From Daucus carota subsp. sativus (Eukaryota; Streptophyta; Magnoliopsida; Apiales; Apiaceae): a stretch of DNA of 64,000 nucleotides. Numbering within the stretch: position 1 is the stretch's first letter; every line of letters starts with the position of its first letter. Of the stretch, positions 46,311 through 59,596 are shown in pieces. Below the pieces are notes generated by a model, which saw nothing but the letters and a program-made list of their open reading frames with translations, was not told the DNA's origin and made no database searches. The translations under genes were made by a program, and so were the position numbers. The DNA is taken from positions 24,812,517 to 24,876,516 of the forward strand of contig NC_030387.2 of the NCBI RefSeq assembly GCF_001625215.2, read 5' to 3'.

Positions 46311-49300
46311 TGTGGCGCCCTCCAAACCCGGGTCAGAAGTTTGGGGTCCACAACATAACATAAACCTGTAATTAATATAAAATATGCAGTGACCCTTAGC
46401 TGTCCATGGATCGCAACAGGTTAAAGTATAAAACAAGTCACAGCATAACTTTAATTATTACAAACCCAATCCCAAAATATAAACTTAATTCTTACAAGCT
46501 TACACATCATTTGTGTCTTGTTATTCAAGCTAGTACATATATATAAAAGCCAGTTGCTGCTGATAGCTTTCTTCCTCTCCTAGCCTGGAATCCTGGCCTT
46601 ACCACTAACCTGAGGGTCATCGTTACCAACTTTCTCTGCCTTCACTGGAAAGAACATAAAATACCGCAAGAGTGAGCTAACCAGCTCAGCAAGTATAACA
46701 ATATCAATTTTAAACATTAATCATAAGCTGAAGGAAACCAGTGTCTCAAGGAATCAATCTCAATACCAAAATTTGTTTTTAGAGCATTGATTAGAATTGG
46801 ATATTAAATTTATTTTTAAAAATCAAAGGTTAGGCTGCTGATCAGTCAGACACTAACCCCGAGCAGGTCCCACCATGCTCGTTTACTGGATCCAAGGCAC
46901 ACATTGGCCTAAAGCGACCACTCATCTGGTCTGACCATTCATTTGGTCCAAGTTTAGAAAACTATCCAATTCTATCACAATCAAGATGATCAACAATATT
47001 AATCAATAAAATAGAAACATCGATATCATAAATAAATTTTGAAGCAGAAGCATACTACTATTCAAAGTGTCTCAGATGTATTTCAAAAGAGAAATGAGGA
47101 CAACTTCAGGGTTTATCAAAGAATCAGATAGCGCATGATTGGATGACAAAGTATATCAAAGTTTAGTGTTTATATGAAGGAGGGTTCTAGGTTCACAAAC
47201 AGGATCCAAATATAATTGAATACTTTTAAGGTCAAGAAACTGGAGTTTATGGAAAGAATCAAGCAACTGTAAGATATATATCATAACAAACGTTATTTGG
47301 TGTTGATCAAGTGGTTAAGGTCTGAAGGAGGTGTAATTGATAACTGGTTAAGGTATCGAGGGTATGTTCTTGAAATGAAATTAGGTTCGTATGGTAATCA
47401 TTTAGAAGTTTTAAAATTTGAAGGTTTACAATTGAAATAGGTTCCGTAGCGGGTATCAAAGAATCTGGTCATAGGTTCAAGAATCGATAAAGTAAGTAAT
47501 CCATAATATAATTCAAGAAGTCTAGTTGAAGGTTCAAGGATCAATAGGATAAATAATCCATGCAATAATTCAATTGGTCACAGGACTTCATCAGAGAGTT
47601 CATTAAATAATCACAACAGATACAACATATAATTGAAGGAAAGTCTGAGGGAACTTGCCTTATATAGCTGATCTCAAGTTTCAATTGCGCTTGCTCGCTA
47701 TACTACTCTATCACCACTTGCTTTTCCTTTCTACGTCTCGCTTTTCTGCTAATCACAACAATCATCTATCAATATATGATCTCATACTATTCTCATCATC
47801 TTACATTCGAAACGAGCTTCTATCTACCCTTCGTTTCACCCAAATCCGATTTACGGATCAAAAGATATGTCAAAAACAATTTTATATCAATCACGTAAAC
47901 ACATAACATATCAATCAGATAGCACATAGCACATATCACATAAAATATTTAATAACATATATTTTTCAAAAGAGGTTTGAAGTCAAACGGACTTTTCTGG
48001 TATTTATTAAGAATTTTTAAACATTTTTCGGAATTAAAACGGGTCAAAGAATCATTTTATAAATAAATAATCCATTCTTGGATACTCGAAATCAAGTCTG
48101 AAATCATTTGAAATCAATTAACGAGCTTCAAAACAGATTTTAGAATAATATTTTAAAGCTCGAACTATTTTTCGGAATTTTAAAATCATTTAAAATTATT
48201 TAAAATAATTAAATCTAATTAATAAATCAATTAAAATCAATTAATAATTAATTAAAACAATTAATCAATTAATAATTAAATTAATTGACTAATTATAATA
48301 ATTAATTACTAATTAAAATTAATTAATAAATTAAATCAGATTTATTTTTGAATTTATAAATAATTAAAAACTATTTTTGAAATTAAGATAATTGATTTTC
48401 GAAATAAAAATTAAATAAATAAAACTTTTAAAAGATTTCACAACCTCAAGGTTTAAACTGTAAAGTTGGGAAACTTCAGGGGGTGACTAAACTGCAAAAT
48501 TGAAAACTTCAGTGACCCATCTTCAAAAGATGGGTGACCGGTCGATAGTTTGCCGCCGGCCACCGCGACCACCCGCCGGAAACGGCCTCCCCGACCTCAG
48601 ACAACTACCAAACTCTCCAGATTTATTAATCTTGCAACCAGGAACTTAAAGGCTTCAACCAAATCACCATTCGTTGCCTAAAAAGGCCGGAAAATGGAAG
48701 CGAAGCTCGCCGGCGGCGAGTTCCATTTCCAGACTCCGGCAAGCTGTACACAGCTCATTCAGTCATTTTAAACACACGTACATACTCCTCTTGACACGCT
48801 CTTCACAATGGTATCAACCAATCTTCCCCAGAATCAACAGATAAGAAAGTCCCAAAATTTAATTAAGAACATTCAAACATTCATATAAACCCTAATTTCA
48901 ACACTCGATAATTAAACTTAAAATCAACTATGTTATTGAACTCCAAATCACACATATGATATACCAAAATGATCAGGAGAACATTATCTACAACATACAA
49001 TCATCAAAACACATAAACCACTTCAAAATCAAAAAGCCCTAATTTGAGCTTATTTAATTCGAATTTAAATCCTCAAATCCGAACCTACCTGATGTTTCTG
49101 CACTAAAACTGATGCTAGATTTGGATTCTACTCGTCAAAACCTTCGATTTGAGTACTTGAACGCCAAAATCCGAGTCCGATAACGCTTCTAAATCTTCGT
49201 TTGAATCTCAAGAACACGAAGAACACTCTCGGGAATTTCTCGGTTTTAACTGGTTTTATGATTTTCGTAATGAAATAAAATACGGTTAAGACTATTTATA

Positions 49301-49967
49301 ATTATGAATAATTAGTACCCCTTTGGATCATATATGACATGAAAATACAATGTTTAATAGCTTTATATTAATAAAGCGAGTCCAATCGGTACCGATTTTC
49401 GAGATAATTATCAAAACGGGGCTTTTTAATCCGTCATTAATATGCGGGTCCCACTGTCATTATTACAAGATAAGGATGAACATAAATATCTAGTTTCACG
49501 TTTATCGAGACAAACAGATAATTATCAAATACCGAAAAATTCCGCCGGACCGGCTCCGGAACAAACCGTACTCCGGATCGAAAAAGTCAAAACATGAAAA
49601 GTGTCCGGAATATTCAAATTAAGCTAAAGGTGAGTTTTGTTGAAATTTTCGGGAAATAAAATCTCGGTACCGTTACAAGTTGACGGTTTTCGTAAAATCA
49701 AAATAATTAATAATTAAATGTAATATACGTAATTAAATCCATAAATCAAATATAAAATCATACGACAATGCATAAATCGATATGAAAATATCTAAATAAA
49801 CTATATTTCGTACTGAACATATAAAAATTGATATTCCTCAAATTTAATCAGAAATGTATAACTAAATAAATAGAACAGGAACCAATTAATTCACAGAAAT
49901 TTATATAATATTCATATAATATTCATTAATCATTCAAATAATTACACGGATAATCCCAGATGTTACA
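46311..49967 (-). repeat. 3' LTR (3657 bp)
   Basis: On the element strand it starts TGTAACATC and ends GGCGCCACA. It is nearly identical to 55941-59596. Visible differences between the two copies include GTCA/GCCA near 46438, CATAAA/CATGAA near 46657, TTTG/TGTG near 47419, CTAG/CTGG near 47523, one extra A near 48131 and ATGAAT/ATAAAT near 49306. Its only long open frame (47655-47906) is repeated in the other LTR and resembles no known protein. Confidence 0.96.
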
Positions 49968-49980
49968 TCCTCCCCCCCTT
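49968..49980 (-). other. Polypurine tract
   Basis: On the element strand AAGGGGGGGAGGA lies directly before the 3' LTR, the plus-strand priming site for reverse transcription. Confidence 0.9.
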
Positions 49981-50005
49981 AAAAGGATTTTGTCCTCAGA
50001 ATCGC

Positions 50006-53000
50006 TTAGGTGAACAAATGAGGGTATTTTTCACGCATATCACTTTCTGATTCCCAAGTTGACTCTTCAACCTTTGGGTTTCTCCACAATACTCTTACTA
50101 AATTAACTACCTTGTTTCTTAACACCTTCTCTTTTCTATCTAGGATTTCCACTGGCCTTTCTACATACGATAAATCTGCCTCAAGTTCTACCGGCTCATA
50201 CTCTATCACATGTTTCGAATCTGGACTATACTTCTTAAGCATCGATACATGAAAGACGTTATGAATGTGCTCCATTTGCGGGGGTAACGCCAATTCGTAT
50301 GCTACTTTGCCTACACGCCTCAAGATTTCAAATGGCCCCACGTATCGGGGACTTAGCTTACCTTTCTTTCCGAATCTAGACAGTCCTTTCCATGGTGACA
50401 CCTTCAGTAACACTGCTTCTCCGTCTTCAAATTCTACGTTCTTCCGGAATTGATCTGCATAATTTCGTTGACGACTCTGTGCTGCAATTAGTCGTTTCTG
50501 AATAATTTCAACGACTTCCTTTGTTTGTTGTACTAATTCCGGTCCAAGTATCTTGCGTTCTCCGACTTCATCCCAATATACTGGCGATCGACATTTGCGT
50601 CCGTAAAGAGCTTCATAAGGAGGCATCCCAATACTTGCGTGATAACTATTATTGTATGCAAATTCCACTAAGGGTAGATGTTCGTCCCAATTGCCTTTGA
50701 AATCGATTGCACAAACACGTAACATGTCCTCAATCGTCTGAATAGTTCTCTCACTTTGGCCGTCTGTTTGTGGATGATATGCCGTACTCATATTTAATTT
50801 AGTGCCCAAGCATTCTTGAAAACTTTTCCAAAATCTCGAATTAAATCGTGGATCTCTATCTGATACAATGGATACGGGGACTCCATGACGAACTACAATT
50901 TCTTTCAAGTACATATGGACTAATTTATCCAAAGAGAATCTCTCGTTGATTGGAAGAAAACGAGCTGACTTGGTTAATCTGTCCACTATAACCCAAATGG
51001 CATCATGGTTTGCTTTAGTCCTTGGTAATCCTACAATAAAATCCATAGCAATATGTTCCCACTTCCATTCTGGAATCTCTAAAGGTTGCAATAATCCACT
51101 TGGTCTTTGGTGTTCTGCTTTCACTCTTTGACACGTATAACATTTACTCACCCATTCTGCAATTTCTCTTTTCATGTCTGGCCACCAATAGTTCTCCTTT
51201 AAATCTCTATACATCTTAGTGCTGCCTGGATGAATTGAATATTTGGAGTGGTGTGCTTCCTGCACTATGTCATTCTTTAACTCTGTCACCGGTGGAATCC
51301 ATATCCTGGAAGAAAATCTAAGAATCCCTTGATCATCTTTCTGTGTACATAACTCTTCTCCCACTAACTTGTTTACATCCTGATCCATTACCTCTTCCTG
51401 GCACTTCTTAATCTTTTCTAATAGCTCTGGTTGGAAGGTCATGGTATATACTGCTATCTTTGATGGTTCATGAATTCTTACCTCGATTTCCAACTTTTGG
51501 AACTCTTTATACAATTCCTCTGGCACAGTCAATACGTTTAACCTCTCCTTTCTACTTAAAGCATCCGCTACAACGTTGGCTTTTCCTGGATGATACTTAA
51601 TCGTACAATCATAATCCTTAATCAACTCTAGCCATCTCCTTTGTCTCATGTTAAGCTCCTTCTGGGTAAAGATGTACTTCAAACTTTTATGATCTGTATA
51701 AATCTCACATTTTTCTCCGTACAGATAGTGTCTCCATATTTTCAATGCAAATACAATAGCTGCTAACTCCAAGTCATGAGTAGGGTATTTCTGTTCATGA
51801 GGTTTCAGTTGTCTAGACGCATACGCAATAACTTTATCATGTTGCATCAATACGCATCCTAATCCCTTATAAGAGGCATCACTATAAATCACAAAATTCC
51901 CTTGATCATCTGGAAGGGACAATACTGGTGCTGACACTAATCTCTTCTTCAACTCCTGAAAACTTTCCTCACACTTCTCATTCCATATGAACTTTTCATA
52001 CTTTCTAGTTAACTTAGTCAATGGGGTTGCAATTCTTGAGAAATCCTGTACAAACCTTCTATAATAACCTGCTAACCCCAAGAAACTCCTGATCTCTGTG
52101 GGGGTCTTTGGTCTTTCCCAATTCATTATAGCTTCAATCTTTGCTGGATCTACCTTGATTCCTTCCCGACTCACTATGTATCCTAGAAATTGAACTTCTT
52201 GTAGCCAAAATTCACATTTAGAAAACTTTGCATACAACTTCTCCTTTCTTAGTATTTCTAAGGCTGTTCTCAAATGTTCTGCATGCTCCTCAGCTGTCTT
52301 AGAATATATCAAAATATCATCTATAAACACAATCACAAACTTGTCCAAATACTTCTTAAAGACTCTATTCATTAAATCCATAAAAGCTGCTGGTGCATTT
52401 GTTAATCCAAAAGCCATCACTAAAAATTCATAATGACCGTATCTTGTTCTAAAAGCGGTCTTAGGTATATCCTCAGATTTGATTTTGAGCTGGTGGTATC
52501 CCGACCTAAGGTCAATCTTAGAAAAATATTCTGCTCCTTTCAACTGGTCAAACAAGTCATCAATACGGGGTAAAGGATATCTATTTTTGATAGTAAGCTT
52601 ATTAAGCTCTCTGTAATCTATGCATAACCTCATACTTCCATCTTTCTTCTTTACAAACAACACTGGTGCTCCCCATGGGGATACACTCGGTCTAATCACT
52701 CTTTTTTCCAATAACTCTTGTAATTGTTTTGCCAATTCTTTCATCTCTACGGGTGCCATCCTATACGGGGCTTTGGATATCGGCTCCGTTCCAGGTGCTA
52801 AGTCAATTGCAAATTCTATCTCTCTATCTGGAGGAAGTCCTGGTAACTCATCCGGAAACACGTCTGGAAATTCATTCACTACAGGAATATTTTCAAGTTT
52901 TACTGCTTCTTGACTTTTATTAATTACATAGGCAATATAAGCTTCGCATCCTTGACGTAACATCCTTTTTGCGTGCATCATGGTTAAGAACTTCTTTGCT

Positions 53001-54601
53001 TGCTTTTGTCCTCTAAACGTTATTACCTTGTCGTCTGGTGTCATTAATATTACTTTCTTATTTTTACAATCTATCTGCGCACTATGTTTAGACAACCAAT
53101 CCATCCCTAGGATTACGTCAAACTCCCCCAACTTGAAAGGTATCAAGTCGGCGCAAAATTTACTTCCTAAAATCTCAACTTCACAATTAGGACAAACTTG
53201 ATTAACGGAGATACGATCCTGATTGGCTAGTTCTACGTTCATAACCTCATTCAACAATTCAACCGGACAATTCAACTTATCAACAAAAGCCTGAGAAATA
53301 AATGATCTAGTGGCTCCGGAATCAATTAACACCTTGGCATTTATAGAGTTTACATTAAGCGTACCTGTCACCACGTCGGCATCCTGAATAGCATCCTTCA
53401 CTGACATATCAAAAACTCTTGCCCTAGGAGGCTCATTCACTTCTGGAACAGTTCCCATGATTCTAAGTGCATTGCTAACAGAGGCTGGTGTCTTGCAGTC
53501 TTTAGCCATGTGTCCTGGCTTTCCACATTTAAAACATGTATATCCTATGGCTGGAGTCTTACTTGTTGAGCCTCTATTGGTCTGATCCTTTATCGCCGGC
53601 TGGTTCTGACATTCTCTAGAGTAGTGTCCTTTCTGGTTGCATTTAAAACATACCACATTCAGTTTGTTACATACTCCTCCATGTCTCTTGCCACACGTTT
53701 GACATTCTGGCATTGAAGGCCTTTGCTGATTGGCCTGACTTCCCGTAAGAAAACGTCCTCCTTGTCCACCACTGCCTATTCTCTTAAAATTGGGATTTCC
53801 TCCTACTTGAAACTTCCCTTTCTTCTGGAACCTCCCTTGATGAGATGATCCTCCTCTATTTTCTGGCTTTCTCTTCTTGTCCTCTTTGGACTTCTGAAAC
53901 AACTCATTCTCAGTCTCCGCAATCATTGCTTTTTCCACCACTGCTGCATATGTATCCAACTGCAAAATAGCTAACTTGCTCCTAATCCAAGGCTTCAGGC
54001 CTTGTTGAAATCTCTTTGCCTTCTGCCTATCTGTCTCTACATAGGTTGGCACAAACCTGGCCAATTCTGCAAACTTATTTTCATATTCAACCACAGACAT
54101 ATTACCTTGTTTCAACTCTAAAAAGTTTAACTCCATTTGATCCTGAAGAAACCTAGGAAAATATTTCTCCAAAAACAATTCTCTAAACCTTTCCCAAGTA
54201 ATTTCAACTGTACCTTCCATATTCTTAACTGATTCCCACCAATACGTTGCTTCATTCTTCAAGTAATGACTAGCAAACTTCGCTTTCTGTTCATCACCTA
54301 CTAGAACTAACTCAAAACACTTCTCCATTTCTTTTAACCATGTTTGGGCTGCAACAGGATCTGCTGAGCCCTTAAATTCTGGAGGATTAACTGCCTGAAA
54401 AGTTTTAAAAGTTACCCTAGGATTCTCTTGATGTTGCTGTTGTCGGGTAAGATGAGCAGTTTGTTGTGCCAAAATTTGAATTAATTGGGCCACAGCAGGA
54501 TCTACTGGGCCTATGTTGACATTCTGGTTATCATTGTTATCATTGATGCTGTTGGTGCCTTCAGGATCACTGTTGGCACGAGTATGTCTTGTTGGAGGCA
54601 T
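50006..54601 (-). CDS. Gag-Pol polyprotein of the Tekay/Del-like retrotransposon
   Basis: One open frame on the minus strand gives 1531 residues from the ATG at 54601 ([15 protein letters not shown]); an in-frame ATG at 54619 would add six. Domains in order: Gag (about 60-230), two CCHC knuckles (about 315 and 354), aspartic protease with DSGATRSF (about 422), reverse transcriptase with FIDDILIYS (about 760), RNase H (about 870-990), integrase with an HH-CC zinc site (about 1117-1155) and its acidic triad, and a chromodomain-like tail (about 1480-1531) with [17 protein letters not shown]. No stop or frameshift interrupts it. Gag and Pol are fused in a single frame, normal for this clade. The order RT, RNase H, integrase defines Ty3 type. 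Confidence 0.96.
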   Translation of the reverse strand: MPPTRHTRANSDPEGTNSINDNNDNQNVNIGPVDPAVAQLIQILAQQTAHLTRQQQHQENPRVTFKTFQAVNPPEFKGSADPVAAQTWLKEMEKCFELVLVGDEQKAKFASHYLKNEATYWWESVKNMEGTVEITWERFRELFLEKYFPRFLQDQMELNFLELKQGNMSVVEYENKFAELARFVPTYVETDRQKAKRFQQGLKPWIRSKLAILQLDTYAAVVEKAMIAETENELFQKSKEDKKRKPENRGGSSHQGRFQKKGKFQVGGNPNFKRIGSGGQGGRFLTGSQANQQRPSMPECQTCGKRHGGVCNKLNVVCFKCNQKGHYSRECQNQPAIKDQTNRGSTSKTPAIGYTCFKCGKPGHMAKDCKTPASVSNALRIMGTVPEVNEPPRARVFDMSVKDAIQDADVVTGTLNVNSINAKVLIDSGATRSFISQAFVDKLNCPVELLNEVMNVELANQDRISVNQVCPNCEVEILGSKFCADLIPFKLGEFDVILGMDWLSKHSAQIDCKNKKVILMTPDDKVITFRGQKQAKKFLTMMHAKRMLRQGCEAYIAYVINKSQEAVKLENIPVVNEFPDVFPDELPGLPPDREIEFAIDLAPGTEPISKAPYRMAPVEMKELAKQLQELLEKRVIRPSVSPWGAPVLFVKKKDGSMRLCIDYRELNKLTIKNRYPLPRIDDLFDQLKGAEYFSKIDLRSGYHQLKIKSEDIPKTAFRTRYGHYEFLVMAFGLTNAPAAFMDLMNRVFKKYLDKFVIVFIDDILIYSKTAEEHAEHLRTALEILRKEKLYAKFSKCEFWLQEVQFLGYIVSREGIKVDPAKIEAIMNWERPKTPTEIRSFLGLAGYYRRFVQDFSRIATPLTKLTRKYEKFIWNEKCEESFQELKKRLVSAPVLSLPDDQGNFVIYSDASYKGLGCVLMQHDKVIAYASRQLKPHEQKYPTHDLELAAIVFALKIWRHYLYGEKCEIYTDHKSLKYIFTQKELNMRQRRWLELIKDYDCTIKYHPGKANVVADALSRKERLNVLTVPEELYKEFQKLEIEVRIHEPSKIAVYTMTFQPELLEKIKKCQEEVMDQDVNKLVGEELCTQKDDQGILRFSSRIWIPPVTELKNDIVQEAHHSKYSIHPGSTKMYRDLKENYWWPDMKREIAEWVSKCYTCQRVKAEHQRPSGLLQPLEIPEWKWEHIAMDFIVGLPRTKANHDAIWVIVDRLTKSARFLPINERFSLDKLVHMYLKEIVVRHGVPVSIVSDRDPRFNSRFWKSFQECLGTKLNMSTAYHPQTDGQSERTIQTIEDMLRVCAIDFKGNWDEHLPLVEFAYNNSYHASIGMPPYEALYGRKCRSPVYWDEVGERKILGPELVQQTKEVVEIIQKRLIAAQSRQRNYADQFRKNVEFEDGEAVLLKVSPWKGLSRFGKKGKLSPRYVGPFEILRRVGKVAYELALPPQMEHIHNVFHVSMLKKYSPDSKHVIEYEPVELEADLSYVERPVEILDRKEKVLRNKVVNLVRVLWRNPKVEESTWESESDMREKYPHLFT

Positions 54602-54944
54602 TCTGTAAAGAAGACACAATTCACTTAGTCGTTTTAAATCAATTCTCCTTTTTATAAAAGGTTTTTAAGAAAACAGAATTATACATTTTTGAAAACATTT
54701 TTGAGATTGTTTAACTAAATAAATTGCATGCTTCTTTACAGAATGTAAAACAATAAAAGAAAGGGTGCAGTATTATCACAAGAGTTTATGATCGGTACTG
54801 AAAGTAAAGTAAAGTAAAGCAAGTGCGATAAAGTAAAGGACAAGACTGAAAAGTAAAGATGCTGATATATATAAGTCAGTGCTGGAGATACAAGCGTCAA
54901 GCGCTTCGTCAAAAGTAATATACAACAACAGCAACAACAAGGCT

Positions 54945-55064
54945 ATCATCTAGTCAGCTCGGCTAGTCTATATATACATGTCAAAATCTGCTGACAACCA
55001 CAACAACATACATATCATCTAGTCAGCTCCGCTAGTCTATATATACATGACAAAATCTGCTGAC
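54945..55064. repeat. Direct repeat, 51-bp unit, in the retrotransposon leader
   Basis: Units 54945-54995 and 55014-55064 differ at two positions and both begin ATCATCTAGTCAGCTC and end AAAATCTGCTGAC. They lie between the extra ORF and gag-pol. The function is unknown. Confidence 0.85.
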
Positions 55065-55150
55065 CTAATACATACTACTCACTACACACTGCATCATACA
55101 CACTACTCACTACCATACTGACCATCTCCAACACATGATATACTCCAGAC

Positions 55151-55738
55151 CTATGGAAAGTCTGGCCCTCCGATAACCTCCAGCTGCTCCAAGACCCAAC
55201 GAGCCCAATCTATAATATCCCCAGGGGTACCAAACTCCGAAGTGGCTCCATGTAGTCTCGCTGCTGCAATCCTCCGGAAGACAAAGATATTCTCTCTCAA
55301 CTGTCGCTCTCCCCTGTTAGGATCTAAATTCTGCATCGCCTGTGTCAACTCTCCAATCTGGCCCAACAACTCCTCCCTCTCCATCAAGAGTGCCTGATAG
55401 TAGTGATAGGGTACCGAAAGAGGGGAACACGGATAAGAGGGTCCGACACCTGAGAATCCAGAAGACTCATGTTCTGGTGGAGGTCCACGGATAGGAGGTC
55501 GTATAAGGGGAGCAGGTGGGGACATCACAGGAGCGGGCGGGGGTATAGCCCTAAGTGGTATAGGTGCAATAGGGGTCTGTCCACTATGAGGGTATCCAGG
55601 TGGACGTGAAGGTCCAGCTACAGGTGGGGGTGTAAGTGCCCTGGGTGGAGATACCGGTACAACTCCAGGACGGAATGGAAGTCCCTCAACTGTCGACTCT
55701 GAATGATCAGAATGAACCGGAGTACTGGGGCCTGACAT
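55151..55738 (-). CDS. Extra proline-rich ORF upstream of gag in the retrotransposon
   Basis: A 195-residue frame from the ATG at 55738 (MSGPSTPVHSDHSEST), on the same strand as gag-pol, occupies most of the space between the 5' LTR and gag. An in-frame ATG at 55831 would add 31 residues. The first half is rich in Pro (PPRALTPPPVAGPSRPP and several PPAP motifs), the middle has a coiled-coil-like segment (LLMEREELLGQIGELTQAMQ), and the end is acidic and aromatic (DIIDWARWVLEQLEVIGG). I recognise no family. Extra ORFs before gag are known in some plant Ty3 elements; whether this one is translated is unknown. Confidence 0.6.
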   Translation of the reverse strand: MSGPSTPVHSDHSESTVEGLPFRPGVVPVSPPRALTPPPVAGPSRPPGYPHSGQTPIAPIPLRAIPPPAPVMSPPAPLIRPPIRGPPPEHESSGFSGVGPSYPCSPLSVPYHYYQALLMEREELLGQIGELTQAMQNLDPNRGERQLRENIFVFRRIAAARLHGATSEFGTPGDIIDWARWVLEQLEVIGGPDFP

Positions 55739-55925
55739 GCCCGATAGTCTGTGAATCAACATAACAAACACGCATAAGAATCTGTATCCCCTACCAAAAT
55801 CAACCCTAAATCTATTACGAATTATCCTCAACCTCTCAACGTTCTATCTACCTATCACTCATTTCTAGTCCTAATCTTCTACCCAACCTAACGATCTAGG
55901 CTTGTTTCATTGACTTAAACCTGTC

Positions 55926-55937
55926 GCTCTGATACCA
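55926..55937 (-). other. Primer binding site (initiator tRNA-Met)
   Basis: On the element strand TGGTATCAGAGC begins three bases after the 5' LTR. It complements the 3' end of plant initiator tRNA-Met and is the usual priming site for this group. Confidence 0.92.
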
Positions 55938-55940
55938 ACC

Positions 55941-58900
55941 TGTGGCGCCCTCCAAACCCGGGTCAGAAGTTTGGGGTCCACAACATAACATAAACCTGTA
56001 ATTAATATAAAATATGCAGTGACCCTTAGCTGTCCATGGATCGCAACAGGTTAAAGTATAAAACAAGCCACAGCATAACTTTAATTATTACAAACCCAAT
56101 CCCAAAATATAAACTTAATTCTTACAAGCTTACACATCATTTGTGTCTTGTTATTCAAGCTAGTACATATATATAAAAGCCAGTTGCTGCTGATAGCTTT
56201 CTTCCTCTCCTAGCCTGGAATCCTGGCCTTACCACTAACCTGAGGGTCATCGTTACCAACTTTCTCTGCCTTCACTGGAAAGAACATGAAATACCGCAAG
56301 AGTGAGCTAACCAGCTCAGCAAGTATAACAATATCAATTTTAAACATTAATCATAAGCTGAAGGAAACCAGTGTCTCAAGGAATCAATCTCAATACCAAA
56401 ATTTGTTTTTAGAGCATTGATTAGAATTGGATATTAAATTTATTTTTAAAAATCAAAGGTTAGGCTGCTGATCAGTCAGACACTAACCCCGAGCAGGTCC
56501 CACCATGCTCGTTTACTGGATCCAAGGCACACATTGGCCTAAAGCGACCACTCATCTGGTCTGACCATTCATTTGGTCCAAGTTTAGAAAACTATCCAAT
56601 TCTATCACAATCAAGATGATCAACAATATTAATCAATAAAATAGAAACATCGATATCATAAATAAATTTTGAAGCAGAAGCATACTACTATTCAAAGTGT
56701 CTCAGATGTATTTCAAAAGAGAAATGAGGACAACTTCAGGGTTTATCAAAGAATCAGATAGCGCATGATTGGATGACAAAGTATATCAAAGTTTAGTGTT
56801 TATATGAAGGAGGGTTCTAGGTTCACAAACAGGATCCAAATATAATTGAATACTTTTAAGGTCAAGAAACTGGAGTTTATGGAAAGAATCAAGCAACTGT
56901 AAGATATATATCATAACAAACGTTATTTGGTGTTGATCAAGTGGTTAAGGTCTGAAGGAGGTGTAATTGATAACTGGTTAAGGTATCGAGGGTATGTTCT
57001 TGAAATGAAATTAGGTTCGTATGGTAATCATTTAGAAGTTTTAAAATGTGAAGGTTTACAATTGAAATAGGTTCCGTAGCGGGTATCAAAGAATCTGGTC
57101 ATAGGTTCAAGAATCGATAAAGTAAGTAATCCATAATATAATTCAAGAAGTCTGGTTGAAGGTTCAAGGATCAATAGGATAAATAATCCATGCAATAATT
57201 CAATTGGTCACAGGACTTCATCAGAGAGTTCATTAAATAATCACAACAGATACAACATATAATTGAAGGAAAGTCTGAGGGAACTTGCCTTATATAGCTG
57301 ATCTCAAGTTTCAATTGCGCTTGCTCGCTATACTACTCTATCACCACTTGCTTTTCCTTTCTACGTCTCGCTTTTCTGCTAATCACAACAATCATCTATC
57401 AATATATGATCTCATACTATTCTCATCATCTTACATTCGAAACGAGCTTCTATCTACCCTTCGTTTCACCCAAATCCGATTTACGGATCAAAAGATATGT
57501 CAAAAACAATTTTATATCAATCACGTAAACACATAACATATCAATCAGATAGCACATAGCACATATCACATAAAATATTTAATAACATATATTTTTCAAA
57601 AGAGGTTTGAAGTCAAACGGACTTTTCTGGTATTTATTAAGAATTTTTAAACATTTTTCGGAATTAAAACGGGTCAAAGAATCATTTTATAAATAAATAA
57701 TCCATTCTTGGATACTCGAAATCAAGTCTGAAATCATTTGAAATCAATTAACGAGCTTCAAACAGATTTTAGAATAATATTTTAAAGCTCGAACTATTTT
57801 TCGGAATTTTAAAATCATTTAAAATTATTTAAAATAATTAAATCTAATTAATAAATCAATTAAAATCAATTAATAATTAATTAAAACAATTAATCAATTA
57901 ATAATTAAATTAATTGACTAATTATAATAATTAATTACTAATTAAAATTAATTAATAAATTAAATCAGATTTATTTTTGAATTTATAAATAATTAAAAAC
58001 TATTTTTGAAATTAAGATAATTGATTTTCGAAATAAAAATTAAATAAATAAAACTTTTAAAAGATTTCACAACCTCAAGGTTTAAACTGTAAAGTTGGGA
58101 AACTTCAGGGGGTGACTAAACTGCAAAATTGAAAACTTCAGTGACCCATCTTCAAAAGATGGGTGACCGGTCGATAGTTTGCCGCCGGCCACCGCGACCA
58201 CCCGCCGGAAACGGCCTCCCCGACCTCAGACAACTACCAAACTCTCCAGATTTATTAATCTTGCAACCAGGAACTTAAAGGCTTCAACCAAATCACCATT
58301 CGTTGCCTAAAAAGGCCGGAAAATGGAAGCGAAGCTCGCCGGCGGCGAGTTCCATTTCCAGACTCCGGCAAGCTGTACACAGCTCATTCAGTCATTTTAA
58401 ACACACGTACATACTCCTCTTGACACGCTCTTCACAATGGTATCAACCAATCTTCCCCAGAATCAACAGATAAGAAAGTCCCAAAATTTAATTAAGAACA
58501 TTCAAACATTCATATAAACCCTAATTTCAACACTCGATAATTAAACTTAAAATCAACTATGTTATTGAACTCCAAATCACACATATGATATACCAAAATG
58601 ATCAGGAGAACATTATCTACAACATACAATCATCAAAACACATAAACCACTTCAAAATCAAAAAGCCCTAATTTGAGCTTATTTAATTCGAATTTAAATC
58701 CTCAAATCCGAACCTACCTGATGTTTCTGCACTAAAACTGATGCTAGATTTGGATTCTACTCGTCAAAACCTTCGATTTGAGTACTTGAACGCCAAAATC
58801 CGAGTCCGATAACGCTTCTAAATCTTCGTTTGAATCTCAAGAACACGAAGAACACTCTCGGGAATTTCTCGGTTTTAACTGGTTTTATGATTTTCGTAAT

Positions 58901-59596
58901 GAAATAAAATACGGTTAAGACTATTTATAATTATAAATAATTAGTACCCCTTTGGATCATATATGACATGAAAATACAATGTTTAATAGCTTTATATTAA
59001 TAAAGCGAGTCCAATCGGTACCGATTTTCGAGATAATTATCAAAACGGGGCTTTTTAATCCGTCATTAATATGCGGGTCCCACTGTCATTATTACAAGAT
59101 AAGGATGAACATAAATATCTAGTTTCACGTTTATCGAGACAAACAGATAATTATCAAATACCGAAAAATTCCGCCGGACCGGCTCCGGAACAAACCGTAC
59201 TCCGGATCGAAAAAGTCAAAACATGAAAAGTGTCCGGAATATTCAAATTAAGCTAAAGGTGAGTTTTGTTGAAATTTTCGGGAAATAAAATCTCGGTACC
59301 GTTACAAGTTGACGGTTTTCGTAAAATCAAAATAATTAATAATTAAATGTAATATACGTAATTAAATCCATAAATCAAATATAAAATCATACGACAATGC
59401 ATAAATCGATATGAAAATATCTAAATAAACTATATTTCGTACTGAACATATAAAAATTGATATTCCTCAAATTTAATCAGAAATGTATAACTAAATAAAT
59501 AGAACAGGAACCAATTAATTCACAGAAATTTATATAATATTCATATAATATTCATTAATCATTCAAATAATTACACGGATAATCCCAGATGTTACA
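55941..59596 (-). repeat. 5' LTR (3656 bp)
   Basis: The upstream LTR of the element, one base shorter than 46311-49967 and otherwise almost identical. It would carry the element promoter driving transcription leftwards, antisense to the broken UGT. Confidence 0.96.

Larger units (their letters stand above)
46311..59596 (-). mobile_element. Complete Ty3-type (Tekay/Del-like chromovirus) LTR retrotransposon
   Basis: A 13,286-bp element lies in UGT member 3, on the strand opposite to that gene. On its own strand the order is 5' LTR (59596-55941), primer site for initiator tRNA-Met (55937-55926), extra ORF (55738-55151), gag-pol (54601-50006), polypurine tract (49980-49968), 3' LTR (49967-46311). 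Both LTRs begin TG and end CA, and CTGCA is duplicated at both sides. Long LTRs, tRNA-Met priming and a C-terminal chromodomain point to the Tekay/Del clade. The gag-pol frame is open throughout, so it may still be mobile. LTRs differ at five substitutions and one indel by eye, so it is very young. Confidence 0.95.

Noticed and set aside
47655-47906. 83-codon frame, repeated at 57285-57536
   Set aside because: It lies inside both LTRs, opposite to the element's transcription, and has no domain. The identical copy reflects LTR identity, not a gene family.
50265-53201. Plus-strand frames of 60-97 codons
   Set aside because: They are shadows on the opposite strand of the retrotransposon gag-pol.
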